From an uncultured Paracoccaceae bacterium (GTDB lineage: Bacteria > Pseudomonadota > Alphaproteobacteria > Rhodobacterales > Rhodobacteraceae): a DNA stretch of 6,571 nt. The notes below the pieces were generated by a model that saw nothing but the letters and a program-made list of their open reading frames with translations, had not been told where the DNA came from and did no database searches. The stretch spans positions 1 through 6,571 of the forward strand of contig CALHST010000275.1 in NCBI GenBank assembly GCA_938038825.1, given 5' to 3'. Each line of letters starts with the position of its first letter. Positions within the stretch are counted from its first letter, which is position 1. The translations under genes were made by a program, and so were the position numbers. This document shows positions 5,746 through 6,571 of this stretch, one piece after another.

Positions 5746-6570
5746 CTAGGCTGTTTTGCGACGACGCCATGCGCCAAAAACAGCCAACCCGGCAAGCATT
5801 GTGACCATGCTGCTTGGCAATGGAACTGCTGCAATCGCAGGGCTAATGACAACGTCGTCAACACCAAAGACTTGCGAAACAGGCACATTCGGATCTGTTG
5901 TCGTGTCTTCACTTGCAAACACCAACGATTCAATTGGTGTTTCAGAAATGACGCCAAAAAACTCAGAGGCCGCTGCGGCAGCAGTCCCTGTTGCGGCAAC
6001 AGCACTAACACCAGCAGCGCCCAACGCGCCCCCACCCAGTGCACCAAGCGCAACGCCACCCGAAGAGAAGGTCGCAGGGCTTGCAAACGCAGTTTGAATG
6101 CCAGTTGCGGAACCCTCATCGCTTGGTTCGACCAAAGCATCAAAGATCGTCAACGGAGCATTGGACAAAGCAGCGCCAGTTGCACCCAGCGGCGTCACGG
6201 TCAGTCCGCCACCGCCACCTTCGTCAGTGAACGCGCCGCCGAAAGCAAACACTGGCGTATTCAGATCAAACTGAACAGTGCCTGATCCGAACGAACCCGC
6301 TGTCACCTGGCCAATGAATTCTACGTCCAAAGGATTAAAGCTAACGTTCCGGAAAAGGGGCTGCTCGGCAAACGGATCATCAGCTACCGATTGTCCGCGA
6401 ACGCTTTCTACCGAGAAGAATTGAAGATCGACGGGGTTGCTAAGCGAAACAACTTCCGGATCAATCTGATTGAATGTCTCTGTCTCAATACGATCAAGAG
6501 CTTCGATAAAAGCAGTCTCGTCCGTGAACACTGTAACAGCACTCACGACGGAAACGCCGAAAAGAAGAGA
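5746..6570 (-). CDS. Exported protein with VPLPSS-type (PEP-CTERM-like) C-terminal sorting signal, 5' end outside window
   Basis: 274 residues are visible. The frame is open to the right edge: ahead of the GTG at 6546 it reads SLLFGVSV and continues V-S-A-VTVFTDE. This looks like the hydrophobic core and VSA cleavage site of a signal peptide, so the real start lies beyond the window. The C-terminus has the three-part sorting signal: VPLPSS (5809-5826), a hydrophobic segment (MVTMLAGLAVFGAW) and RRRKTA. This matches the PEP-CTERM superfamily, near the VPLPA-CTERM variant handled by exosortases in Rhodobacterales. The protein is therefore probably processed at the membrane and delivered to the surface or matrix. 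The ectodomain has VFAFGGAFTDEGG and, later, FFGVISETPIESLVFAS, which read like two halves of the beta-rich core common in such proteins. They are split by about 75 residues ending in a hydrophobic Ala/Gly-rich run (5965-6063). Specific function unknown. No exosortase gene is in view. Confidence 0.85.
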   Translation of the reverse strand, partial: SLLFGVSVVSAVTVFTDETAFIEALDRIETETFNQIDPEVVSLSNPVDLQFFSVESVRGQSVADDPFAEQPLFRNVSFNPLDVEFIGQVTAGSFGSGTVQFDLNTPVFAFGGAFTDEGGGGGLTVTPLGATGAALSNAPLTIFDALVEPSDEGSATGIQTAFASPATFSSGGVALGALGGGALGAAGVSAVAATGTAAAAASEFFGVISETPIESLVFASEDTTTDPNVPVSQVFGVDDVVISPAIAAVPLPSSMVTMLAGLAVFGAWRRRKTA

Positions 6571-6571
6571 G

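Noticed and set aside
5733..6285. Frames of 136 and 137 codons over the VPLPSS protein gene
   Set aside because: Alternative-frame and antisense shadows created by the repetitive Ala/Gly codons; no domain resemblance.
1..6571. CRISPR array, insertion sequence, att site, tRNA or prophage/defence gene
   Set aside because: I looked for repeated spacers, terminal inverted repeats, transposase or integrase motifs and tRNA-like cloverleaves and saw none; gene content is housekeeping or ordinary accessory.

Overview
The window looks like ordinary chromosomal DNA from a marine alphaproteobacterium of the Rhodobacteraceae (Roseobacter group). The grounds are an EI24-family membrane protein, a methylmalonyl-CoA epimerase (mce) joined to a DUF1467 gene, an AspRS of the Asp/Asn type, a surface protein with a VPLP-type C-terminal sorting signal, and a small Flp-like pilin with a 'GAVTVDW' core. 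Genus is inferred from protein character only, not from a marker gene.

Layout from left to right. (1) Positions 1-1008, plus strand: the C-terminal end of a nitroreductase, whose start lies outside the window, overlaps by 4 bases an EI24-domain membrane protein gene. (2) Positions 1005-1685, minus strand: mce is followed without a gap by a small DUF1467 membrane protein gene. The DUF1467 stop overlaps the EI24 stop in a shared CTAG. (3) Positions 1686-1829: a divergent control region. (4) Positions 1830-2549, plus strand: a response regulator with an intact receiver domain and an unrecognised helical tail. It runs stop-against-stop, with no spacer, into a GNAT acetyltransferase gene on the minus strand (2550-3275). 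(5) Positions 3396-3572, plus strand: a 58-residue Flp/Fap-type pilin-like gene, easily missed because of its size. (6) Positions 3788-5563, minus strand: aspS, with a promoter candidate upstream and a strong Rho-independent terminator downstream. (7) Positions 5746-6570, minus strand: the C-terminal 274 residues of an exported protein with a VPLPSS sorting tail, followed by its own Rho-independent terminator. Its true start lies beyond the right edge.

The genes do not form one pathway. mce serves propionyl-CoA/methylmalonyl-CoA metabolism and aspS serves translation. The pilin and the VPLPSS protein are both probable cell-surface components but stand apart. I found no CRISPR array, insertion sequence, phage gene, tRNA or rRNA, and no clear new multi-gene system. 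The most unusual items are the orphan pilin with Asp-Trp in place of the usual Glu-Tyr, the Ala/Gly-rich insertion in the sorted protein, the orphan response regulator, and the very tight convergent gene ends.
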